Assembly: GCA_012512495.1 (NCBI GenBank)
Contig: JAAZEC010000068.1
Span: forward strand, 1 to 7,156
Direction of reading: 5' to 3'
DNA: 7,156 nucleotides
From: Erysipelothrix sp.
Lineage (GTDB): Bacteria; Bacillota_I; Bacilli_A; Erysipelotrichales; Erysipelotrichaceae
Numbering within the stretch: the first letter of the stretch is position 1; each line of letters opens with the position of its first letter. Both the position numbers and the translations under genes were made by a program. The notes under the pieces are model-generated. The model was given only the letters and a program-made list of their open reading frames with translations, was not told the origin of the DNA and did not search any database. Shown one piece after another: positions 1 to 7,122 of the stretch.

Positions 1-1
1 A

Positions 2-1525
2 ATCGGTGCCGGTTACTCACTAGTCCTAAGGGATAAGCTCGTCAAAAAAGTCTCCCACTTCTCACTTAAGGAAATGAGCGATTTCTCGACCCCATCCCTG
101 ATCAACCGTTCCACTAACGACATCATGCAGGTACAGATGCTGGTCATTATGATGCTACGAATGCTCATTACCGCACCCATCACTGCCTACAATGCCATCG
201 TTAAGATTCAATCACTCAACGGGACGCTAACCCTCGCGGTCGTCGTCGCCGTCGTCGTAATTGTGGTCGGTATTGGTCTAGCTTTCGTGTTCGTCATTCC
301 TCGCTTTAAGCTGATTCAGGAACTCATTGATGCCCTTAATCTGGTCGCTCGTGAAAATTTAACAGGACTACGCGTCGTGCGCGCCTTCAATGCTCAAAAC
401 TATCAGGAATCTAAATTCGAAGACGTCAACGAAAAACTATTAAAGAATAACCTCTTTGTCAATCGCGTCATGTCACTCATCATGCCTGTCATGTTCTTCG
501 TCATGAATACACTATCGCTCGCCATTGTCTGGATCTCCGCTATTCTGATCAATAATCAGAACCTAGGAGCCAACCCACTAGAGGGCATGAGCATCCAAAT
601 CCAATTCTTGACCTATGGTGTCATGATCGTGACCAGTTTCATGATCCTATCCATGATGTTCATTATGGTACCGCGGGCTGAAGTCAGTGCCAAGCGGATC
701 AATGAAGTGTTAGAAACAGAAGTCAGTATCGTGTCAGGTCCTCAAACACTCACTATCGATGAACAAAGTGACGTCGAGTTAGCCTTCAATCAAGTTGATT
801 TCAGATACCCACATGCTGATGAGAACGTGCTCAGCGATATTTCTTTTACTGCCAAAGAAGGTGAAATTGTCGCCTTTATCGGTTCAACCGGTTCGGGTAA
901 ATCAACCCTGATTAATCTAGTGACCCGTTTCTTTGATGTCAGTTCGGGCTCAATTACCATCAATCAACAGGATATCAGGGACTTGAGCCTCGAGTCTCTC
1001 TATGACTTGATTGGCTATGTCCCTCAGAAGGGTGTACTCTTCTCGGGAACCATTCGTAGCAACCTACAATTAGGAAATCCTGGTGCGAGTGATTCAGAAA
1101 TGAAGGAAGCCTTAGACATCGCTCAAGCGAGCGAGTTCGTCGACAAGCTCGAGTTGGGCCTTGATTCACCGATTACTCAGGACGCGACTAACGTGTCGGG
1201 TGGCCAGAAACAACGCCTCAGCATCGCCAGAGCCATCGTTAAAAAACCAAAGATCTTCATTTTTGATGACTCATTCTCCGCGCTGGATTTCCAGACCGAT
1301 AAGAAGTTAAGGTCAGCACTCTCCAAAGTTACCAAGCAATCCATTACCTTCATCGTGGCACAGCGTGTGGGCACTATTTTGAATGCCGACAAGATTATTG
1401 TGCTCGATAAGGGCCATGTGGTCGGGTACGGAACACATCATGAGCTACTCAAAACATCCAGTGTCTACCAAGAAATCGCCAGTTCACAACTATCAGTCGA
1501 GGAATTAGAATATGGAAAAGCGTAA
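2..1525 (+). CDS. ABC exporter half-transporter, degenerate-site subunit (5' partial)
   Basis: This is the degenerate half of a heterodimeric type IV ABC exporter (multidrug or lipid type) that would act in the cytoplasmic membrane with the next gene product. The frame is open from position 2 with no start in front of conserved family sequence (RDKLVKKVSHFS), so the gene begins outside the window. By comparison with TM287-type proteins, about 80 N-terminal residues, including TM1 and TM2, are missing. Four membrane segments are visible at about 134-196, 224-298, 470-560 and 600-675. The ATPase domain shows Walker A GSTGSGKST (881-907), the Q-loop Gln at 1025-1027, signature NVSGGQ (1190-1207) and Walker B IFIFDD (1253-1270). 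Asp at 1268-1270 replaces the catalytic Glu, and Gln at 1361-1363 replaces the switch His. An ATG at 74 lies inside the conserved domain and is not the start. The substrate cannot be read from sequence. Confidence 0.95.
   Translation: MGAGYSLVLRDKLVKKVSHFSLKEMSDFSTPSLINRSTNDIMQVQMLVIMMLRMLITAPITAYNAIVKIQSLNGTLTLAVVVAVVVIVVGIGLAFVFVIPRFKLIQELIDALNLVARENLTGLRVVRAFNAQNYQESKFEDVNEKLLKNNLFVNRVMSLIMPVMFFVMNTLSLAIVWISAILINNQNLGANPLEGMSIQIQFLTYGVMIVTSFMILSMMFIMVPRAEVSAKRINEVLETEVSIVSGPQTLTIDEQSDVELAFNQVDFRYPHADENVLSDISFTAKEGEIVAFIGSTGSGKSTLINLVTRFFDVSSGSITINQQDIRDLSLESLYDLIGYVPQKGVLFSGTIRSNLQLGNPGASDSEMKEALDIAQASEFVDKLELGLDSPITQDATNVSGGQKQRLSIARAIVKKPKIFIFDDSFSALDFQTDKKLRSALSKVTKQSITFIVAQRVGTILNADKIIVLDKGHVVGYGTHHELLKTSSVYQEIASSQLSVEELEYGKA
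1499..1504 (+). promoter_or_regulatory. Ribosome binding site of the second exporter gene
   Basis: GAGGAA lies seven bases before the ATG at 1512, inside the last codons of the upstream gene. It supports 1512 as the start. Together with the 14-base gene overlap it suggests coupled translation of the two transporter halves, which would help keep them at equal amounts. Confidence 0.7.
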
Positions 1526-3344
1526 TCAAGCGCGGCCTGCCGGTCCGCACAGTCCGATGGCTGTCGAAAAGGCCAAAGACTTTAACCAGAGTTTAAAGAA
1601 GCTTTTTAAATACCTGAAACCTTATCACGCGACCATTGTGATTGCTTTGGTGTTCGCCATGTTAGGCGCTATCTTCTCGATTGTCAGTCCTAAGATCCAA
1701 GGGGAAATGACCAATGAAATCCAGAAGGGTATTTCCTTCGATGTCCTGACTCAAAAGTTTGACATGTCCATCGACCTGGCTGCCATTGGCAGATTAGCCA
1801 TCATTCTGTTGGTACTGTACTTGTTGTCATTACTCTTCAACTTTATTCAAGGCTTCATTATGAGTGATGTCGCCCAGAAGATTACCCGTAGCTATCGTAC
1901 CCAGCTCTCACAGAAAGTGAACCGCTTGCCCCTGAGCTACTTTGATTCTCAGCTTCATGGCAATATGCTCTCTATCATCACCAACGATGTTGATTTGGTA
2001 GCGACTAGCCTGAACCAATCACTACCTCAGCTTATGTCCTCGATCACGACCATTCTTGGAATCATCATCATGATGTTTACCATCTCCTGGCAGATGACCT
2101 TGATAGCGTTGATTGGAATTCCCGTGAGTGCTGTATTGATTATGCTGATTATGGGCAAGACCCAAGGCTATTTCAAGGAAAACCAAGAAGCATTAGGGGA
2201 TATCAATGGCCATATTGAAGAGGTCTTCAGTGGTCACCAAGTCATTAAGGTCAACAATGGCCATCCCCAATTACAGGATAAGTTCAATGGGCTCAATAAT
2301 CGCTTAGGACAAGCCATCTGGAAATCACAGTTCTTCTCAGGACTCATGATGCCAATTACTTCACTGATTAACAATCTGACCTATGTCGGAATCGCCGTCG
2401 TTGGTGGGCTTCTCGCCCTTGAGGGTAAAATCATGATCGGTGGCATCCAGTCCATGATTCAATACGTTAGAAGATTACAGGGTCCAATGAGCCAGATTGC
2501 TCAATCAATGACCTCACTTCAGTCGGCCGTCGCGGCCGCCGAGAGGGTCCATCTCTTCTTGGAAGAAGATGAAATGAGCGTTGAAACAGAGACCATTCAT
2601 GACCTGTCTGGCATCCAAGGGAACATTATCTTTGAGAACGTCTCCTTTGGTTACCATCCGGATAAGAGAATCATCAATGGCTTCAGTGCGGCTGTAAGGG
2701 CTGGACAGAAGATTGCGATTGTTGGGCCTACCGGTGCGGGTAAGACCACACTCGTCAACCTACTCATGAAGTTCTATGAGATCGATGGTGGGGACATTCT
2801 CTTTGATGGTATCTCCATTCATGATTTGACGCGCCAACAAATTGCTTCGCTCTTTGGCATGGTGCTACAGGATACGTGGTTGTTCAAAGGTAGTATCTTC
2901 GAGAACCTAAGATATGGTAATGAAGAACTGACCCTAGAAGAGGTGAAAGCGGCCGCTGAGAAGGTCAATGTGGCTCACTTCATTGAATCACTGCCTCATA
3001 GCTATGACATGATCTTGGACGAGGAATCCAACATTTCGGCCGGTCAGAAACAGCTTCTTACGATTACGCGTGCCATCTTGGAAGATGCTCCTATGATTAT
3101 TCTGGATGAGGCGACCTCATGGGTGGATACCCGTAGTGAGGTGCTGATTCAAAAGGCGATGGATACCTTGATGGAAGGGCGGACGACCTTCGTCATTGCC
3201 CACCGTTTGTCGACTATTAAGAACTCGGATCTCATTATTGTGATGGATCAAGGGGACATCGTGGAAGTTGGCAATCATGAGCAACTCATGAAACAAGCTG
3301 GTTTCTATTACAATCTGTACCAAAGTCAATTCGAATTAGTCTAA
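1512..3344 (+). CDS. ABC exporter half-transporter, catalytic-site subunit
   Basis: This complete 610-residue permease-ATPase fusion pairs with the preceding gene product to form an ATP-driven exporter in the cytoplasmic membrane. The basic, proline-containing N-terminus (to about residue 38) resembles that of TM288, YfiC and LmrC/D-type partners. Membrane segments fall near residues 39-58, 92-117, 172-192, 193-214, 276-303 and, less clearly, 305-325. The ATPase domain has Walker A GPTGAGKT (405-412), Q-loop Gln453, signature NISAGQ (507-512), Walker B MIILDE with catalytic Glu533, D-loop SWVD and switch His564. The catalytic residues are canonical, but the signature reads SAGQ instead of SGGQ, as expected for the partner of a degenerate subunit. 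The start at 1512 is supported by GAGGAA seven bases upstream and by the usual family length. Family assignment is firm; drug, peptide or lipid substrate is unknown. Confidence 0.96.
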   Translation: MEKRNQARPAGPHSPMAVEKAKDFNQSLKKLFKYLKPYHATIVIALVFAMLGAIFSIVSPKIQGEMTNEIQKGISFDVLTQKFDMSIDLAAIGRLAIILLVLYLLSLLFNFIQGFIMSDVAQKITRSYRTQLSQKVNRLPLSYFDSQLHGNMLSIITNDVDLVATSLNQSLPQLMSSITTILGIIIMMFTISWQMTLIALIGIPVSAVLIMLIMGKTQGYFKENQEALGDINGHIEEVFSGHQVIKVNNGHPQLQDKFNGLNNRLGQAIWKSQFFSGLMMPITSLINNLTYVGIAVVGGLLALEGKIMIGGIQSMIQYVRRLQGPMSQIAQSMTSLQSAVAAAERVHLFLEEDEMSVETETIHDLSGIQGNIIFENVSFGYHPDKRIINGFSAAVRAGQKIAIVGPTGAGKTTLVNLLMKFYEIDGGDILFDGISIHDLTRQQIASLFGMVLQDTWLFKGSIFENLRYGNEELTLEEVKAAAEKVNVAHFIESLPHSYDMILDEESNISAGQKQLLTITRAILEDAPMIILDEATSWVDTRSEVLIQKAMDTLMEGRTTFVIAHRLSTIKNSDLIIVMDQGDIVEVGNHEQLMKQAGFYYNLYQSQFELV

Positions 3345-3347
3345 AAG

Positions 3348-3356
3348 TGTTATAAT
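3348..3356 (+). promoter_or_regulatory. Extended -10 promoter element directly before dnaE
   Basis: TGTTATAAT is a perfect extended -10 (TGn followed by TATAAT at 3351-3356) in the 18-base gap between the exporter stop and the dnaE ATG. Only a weak -35 candidate is present (TTCGAA at 3330-3335, spacer 15), which is tolerated by extended -10 promoters. Transcription normally starts about seven bases after the hexamer, that is, at or within a base or two of the ATG at 3363. The mRNA would then be leaderless or nearly so. The sequence match is seen; activity is inferred. Confidence 0.6.
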
Positions 3357-3362
3357 AGAGCC

Positions 3363-6300
3363 ATGGCTACCCATCTAGCAATGCGCTCGAGCTATTCGCT
3401 CTTACAATCTACTTTGTCCGTTGAAGCGCTAGCCTCACTAACGAAAGCCCGTGGTTTTACACAGCTTGCCCTTAGTGATGTTGGCGTTCTTTTTGGTGCG
3501 AAGGCCTTCCAGAAAGCGACAAAAAAGTATGGCTTGAAGCCCATTTATGGACTTGAGGTGGAACTAGAGGACGATCGCTTAACCTTGTTAGCCAAGAATA
3601 TTGAGGGCTACCAACAGCTCATTGCGCTGTCCTCACTCATTAACGATCAGAAGTCAATTTCATTGAATGATGTCGTGAAGTTATCGACTCATTGTGTCGT
3701 GATTCAACATAGTGAACAGGGTATCCTGGAAGCCCCTTTGTTACAGGAAGACATGAAGGCAATCCAGGAGATCCTGTTTGAAAGACAACAGCTGTTTAGA
3801 GACTATGTCTGTGGTATTTCGATGCAACAGAGTCCGCTGTTTGCGAATAAGAACGCCAAGCTCGTAGCTTTGTGCCAACAGTTGTCAATACCTGCCGTGG
3901 CCTTCCCGAAAGTGTATTACGCGGATGCCAAGGACGAAGAGGCCTACCGAATGCTGCGGGCGATTGATAAAAACCTGAAATACGATAATATGACTCTCAT
4001 CAACCAACCTTTTAGGCACCTGTTGACGCGTCAAGAAATGGAAGAACTCTATGGTGAGTCTTTGTGTGCTGAGAGCGATCGAATTGCCGATCGTTGCCAT
4101 GTCGACCTCTCTGAGATCAAGACCGAGCTGCCAATCTATGAGAACAATCAAAGGGTCTCTTCGGATGTCTATTTCCGTGAACTGACCCAGGCTGGTCTTG
4201 TGAAACGTTTCAACAATAAACCAATACCAATGGAGTATCGTGAGCGCTTAAAGTATGAAGTGGAGACCATCATCCACATGAATTATGTGGACTATTTTTT
4301 GATTGTCTATGATTTTATTCTGTATGCTACGAAGCAACAGATTTATGTGGGTCCAGGTAGGGGTTCGGCGGCGGGTTCGTTGGTCGCTTACTGTTTGGGC
4401 ATCACGCATGTGGACCCGATCGAGTATGATCTGTACTTTGAACGATTCCTTAACCCTGAGCGTAGCTCCATGCCGGATATCGATACCGACTTCCCCGATA
4501 ATCGCAGGGACGAGGTGATTGACTATGTCATTGATAAGTATGGCAAGGACCATATCGCCCATATCATTACCTTTGGGACATTGGCCCAGAAACAAGTCAT
4601 TCGTGATGTTGGTAAGGCGTATAACGCACCAATAGAGACGATTAATAAGCTCTTGAAGAGTTTGTCTTCACAGCTGAATGCGACGCTGAGTGATTCTTTG
4701 AAAGAGTCGAAGTCCTTGAACTATCTCTTGAAGGAAGACAAGCTGGCGAAGAAGATCTTTGACATGGCGTGCCGTATTGAGGGACTACCTCGTAATAAAT
4801 CAACGCACGCGGCTGGGATTGTAATGAGTAGGAAACCACTCAATGAAGTGATTCCGACGATTCATCTCGATCAAAGTGAGCATTTGACGACCCAGTATTC
4901 GATGAACTACTTAGAGGAGATTGGCTTAGTCAAGATGGACTTCTTGGGACTAAGGAATCTGACCATTATTGATGATGTGGTTCGTGATATTAAGGAAGTA
5001 GAGCCGACTTTCAAGATCCTACAAATTCCTTTGGATGATCCATTGACCTATCAACTGATTCAGAGGGCTCACACCGTGGGTATTTTTCAGCTTGAATCCC
5101 AGGGCATGAAGGCCTTGTTGAAGAAGGTATCCCCGACAAGGTTCATGGACATTTGTGACACGATTGCGTTGTTTAGACCGGGGCCGATGAGGTTTCGGGA
5201 TCAATATGTCCAGAACAAGGAAACCCCGGCTAACATTGAACTGCTTCATGAGGATTTAAGAGAGATCGTAGCTTCGAGTCATGGTGTTTTAATATATCAG
5301 GAACAGATCATGCAGCTGGCGAGGAAGTTTGCTGGTTTTTCCCTTGGGAAGGCTGATTTACTAAGGCGTGCCATGAGTAAGAAGAATCCACAGGAAATGG
5401 CTGCTTTGAAGGCGGATTTCATCCAGGGTTGCTTGGATAATCACTATACAGAAAAACTAGCGGAACAACTGTTTGAGATGGTCGATCGTTTTGCGGCGTA
5501 TGGCTTTAATAAATCACACTCCGTGGCCTATGCCCTGATTGCCTATCAGATGGCCTATTTAAAGGCCCATTACCCCATGAATTTCTATAAGTCTCTGTTA
5601 TCGAGCGTGATTGGTTCTCAGAGTAAGCTCAAGGAGTATCTGGATGAGTGTCAGGTTCGGGGCATCCAACTGCTGAGTCCGAGTGTCAATCATTCACAGC
5701 TTAACTTTACGATTGAGAAGAAGGGTCTTCGGATGCCGCTGTCTATCATTGCTTCGATTGGGAAGACGACGGCTAGGAAACTAGTGTTACTACAGGAGCA
5801 CAAGGGACCTTTTGAATCGTTTATCGACTTTGTGGCTCATGCGAATACGATTGGGATTAACATTGCCCAATTTAAGGCGCTGATTTATGCGGGCGCGTGT
5901 GATGAATTTGGTTATAGTCGTTCCATTCTGATTGCCTCTTTGGAGGATGTGTTGGCTTATGCGAATCTGATCAAGATTGAGATCAAGAATGAACAGGAAA
6001 CGTTGAATTTAGTGGATTCGACCTTGAACTTTGGACTGGTTAATGAACCACTGATGAAGGTGGTGGCTGAGAACAAGATCCTATTGTCACAGAAAGAGAA
6101 AGAAGTACTAGGGTTCTATTTCCATTACCATCCGATTCTGGAAGTGAAGCGCAAGCACCAACTAGATAATACGGTCACGTTGCGGAAAGCATATGATTCA
6201 ATTTACAGATCACAGACCGTTGCGATGGTGCTGGGGATTAAGGAAATCCGGAGTAAGAAGGGTGATTTGATGGCCTTTATTGAACTTGAGGATGAACATG

Positions 6301-6443
6301 ATAAAATAGAAGCAATCATCTTTAATAATGATTGGGAAGTGATTAAGTCCCAGTTGAAAGTTTATCAAGTTTATTTAATTGATGGTCAAGGTCAGAAGAA
6401 TAGAAACTATATCATTAAGAGAGTTGAACACCTGACGTCTTAG
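3363..6443 (+). CDS. dnaE: DNA polymerase III subunit alpha, short DnaE type
   Basis: This C-family DNA polymerase synthesises DNA at the replication fork. In Bacillota that also carry PolC, DnaE mainly extends primers before hand-off; PolC is not in this window. At 1026 residues it is close to short Gram-positive DnaE proteins. Order of parts: PHP domain (about 1-195), palm with GPGRGS (330-335), PDIDTDF whose Asp374 and Asp376 match the metal-binding pair, and third catalytic Asp526 in KMDFLGLR. Next come FQLES (575-579), FRPGP (604-608), YGFNKSH (713-719), a helix-hairpin-helix around 797-805 and a C-terminal OB fold from about 950. There is no exonuclease insertion, so it is not PolC. The PHP metal ligands are partly lost: the usual HxH is Ala6 and Arg8, and DHG reads Asp39-Val40-Gly41. 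No in-frame start lies between the upstream stop and ATG 3363, and family homology begins at once. Confidence 0.97.
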   Translation: MATHLAMRSSYSLLQSTLSVEALASLTKARGFTQLALSDVGVLFGAKAFQKATKKYGLKPIYGLEVELEDDRLTLLAKNIEGYQQLIALSSLINDQKSISLNDVVKLSTHCVVIQHSEQGILEAPLLQEDMKAIQEILFERQQLFRDYVCGISMQQSPLFANKNAKLVALCQQLSIPAVAFPKVYYADAKDEEAYRMLRAIDKNLKYDNMTLINQPFRHLLTRQEMEELYGESLCAESDRIADRCHVDLSEIKTELPIYENNQRVSSDVYFRELTQAGLVKRFNNKPIPMEYRERLKYEVETIIHMNYVDYFLIVYDFILYATKQQIYVGPGRGSAAGSLVAYCLGITHVDPIEYDLYFERFLNPERSSMPDIDTDFPDNRRDEVIDYVIDKYGKDHIAHIITFGTLAQKQVIRDVGKAYNAPIETINKLLKSLSSQLNATLSDSLKESKSLNYLLKEDKLAKKIFDMACRIEGLPRNKSTHAAGIVMSRKPLNEVIPTIHLDQSEHLTTQYSMNYLEEIGLVKMDFLGLRNLTIIDDVVRDIKEVEPTFKILQIPLDDPLTYQLIQRAHTVGIFQLESQGMKALLKKVSPTRFMDICDTIALFRPGPMRFRDQYVQNKETPANIELLHEDLREIVASSHGVLIYQEQIMQLARKFAGFSLGKADLLRRAMSKKNPQEMAALKADFIQGCLDNHYTEKLAEQLFEMVDRFAAYGFNKSHSVAYALIAYQMAYLKAHYPMNFYKSLLSSVIGSQSKLKEYLDECQVRGIQLLSPSVNHSQLNFTIEKKGLRMPLSIIASIGKTTARKLVLLQEHKGPFESFIDFVAHANTIGINIAQFKALIYAGACDEFGYSRSILIASLEDVLAYANLIKIEIKNEQETLNLVDSTLNFGLVNEPLMKVVAENKILLSQKEKEVLGFYFHYHPILEVKRKHQLDNTVTLRKAYDSIYRSQTVAMVLGIKEIRSKKGDLMAFIELEDEHDKIEAIIFNNDWEVIKSQLKVYQVYLIDGQGQKNRNYIIKRVEHLTS
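6280..6307 (+). promoter_or_regulatory. Candidate internal promoter for the response regulator
   Basis: Inside the 3' end of dnaE there is TTGAAC (6280-6285), a 16-base spacer and TAAAAT (6302-6307), preceded by TG at 6299-6300 as an extended -10. It lies about 150 bases before the response regulator ATG. It matches four of six and five of six consensus bases. It could let the regulator be transcribed apart from dnaE, but such matches arise by chance in AT-rich coding sequence, so this is tentative. Confidence 0.3.
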
Positions 6444-6450
6444 AAAGGAG
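6444..6450 (+). promoter_or_regulatory. Ribosome binding site of the response regulator
   Basis: AAAGGAG lies immediately after the dnaE stop codon and six bases before the ATG at 6457. It is a near-ideal Shine-Dalgarno sequence. It fixes the start of the regulator and shows that this organism uses canonical ribosome binding sites, in contrast to the dnaE start. Confidence 0.85.
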
Positions 6451-6456
6451 CAGCTT

Positions 6457-7122
6457 ATGAAAATCTTAGTCGTTGACGATGAAGTCAATATTTTGGAAAT
6501 AGTGAAAGAATATGCTTCATTCTATGGTTATGAATGTGTCGGAGCGAAGAGTGGCCTTGAGGCCATTGAGAAGGTTCGCGAGGAAGATTTTGATGTCATT
6601 ATTATGGATATTATGATGCCTGATTTGGATGGCTTTGTGGCTACGAGGCGAATTAAAAATATGAAGGACATTCCGGTGGTGATGCTTTCGGCGCGCCATG
6701 ATGAATCGGATAAGCTGTATGGCTTTGAAATGGGCGTTGATGACTATATGACGAAGCCTTTTTCGGTCAAGGAGCTGATGGCCCGTATCAATGCGGTGAC
6801 CTTGCGTAAGCTGAGTAGTGAGAAAGACTTTTACCTTTTTGATGGACTGAAAATCGATGTGTTGGGACGGTTGATCATTGTCGATGGTGAGCGTGTCAAC
6901 TTACCTTCGAAGGAGTTTGATCTGCTTTTATATTTCGTTCGCCAACGGAATATGGTGCTGTCTCGTGAGAGAATTCTAGATGCTGTCTGGGGTGAAGATT
7001 TCGATGGTGATATCCGTACAGTGGATACACATGTTAAGCTGCTTCGTGCCAATCTTGGCGACCGACGGGGCTATTTGAAGACTATTAGAGGAACGGGTTA
7101 CAAGTTTGAAGCAGATATTTGA
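6457..7122 (+). CDS. Two-component response regulator, OmpR/PhoB family
   Basis: This 221-residue cytoplasmic transcription factor would be switched by phosphoryl transfer from a sensor kinase. The receiver domain (about 1-115) carries the acidic pair Asp7-Asp8, phosphoacceptor Asp51 in IIMDIMMPDLDG, Ser78, Tyr97 and invariant Lys100 in TKPF, so all key residues are present. The C-terminal winged-helix DNA-binding domain (about 125-221) shows LPSKEFDLL near 149, the recognition-helix segment RTVDTHVKLLR (187-197) and the closing IRGTGYKF (210-217). Length and layout are typical of the family. It starts 13 bases after dnaE with a strong ribosome binding site and no visible terminator between, so read-through from dnaE is likely, possibly supplemented by an internal promoter. 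The regulon and signal cannot be told; an exporter two genes upstream is a possible but unproven target. Confidence 0.96.
   Translation: MKILVVDDEVNILEIVKEYASFYGYECVGAKSGLEAIEKVREEDFDVIIMDIMMPDLDGFVATRRIKNMKDIPVVMLSARHDESDKLYGFEMGVDDYMTKPFSVKELMARINAVTLRKLSSEKDFYLFDGLKIDVLGRLIIVDGERVNLPSKEFDLLLYFVRQRNMVLSRERILDAVWGEDFDGDIRTVDTHVKLLRANLGDRRGYLKTIRGTGYKFEADI

Noticed and set aside
74..76. ATG 74 as the start of the first exporter gene
   Set aside because: The frame is open to the left edge and the residues before it match the conserved exporter membrane domain, so it is an internal Met of a truncated gene.
234..271. GTC-rich low-complexity tract as a possible repeat element
   Set aside because: It encodes a valine-rich membrane helix in the expected place; the repeat is short and imperfect.
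2532..2956. Two GCGGCCGC palindromes (2532-2539 and 2949-2956) as possible regulatory sites
   Set aside because: Both encode alanine runs in conserved parts of the exporter, and nothing else marks them as sites.
3357..3366. AGAG before the dnaE ATG as a ribosome binding site
   Set aside because: Its distance of two bases from the ATG is too short for normal Shine-Dalgarno pairing.
4248..4595. Minus-strand open frame of 115 codons inside dnaE
   Set aside because: It lies wholly antisense to the conserved polymerase active-site region, has no ribosome binding site noted and no recognisable domain; it is a shadow of dnaE.
6354..6379. TTGAAA followed by TTTAAT as a promoter for the response regulator
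   Set aside because: The spacer is only 14 bases and there is no TGn extension, so it is weaker than the candidate at 6280-6307.
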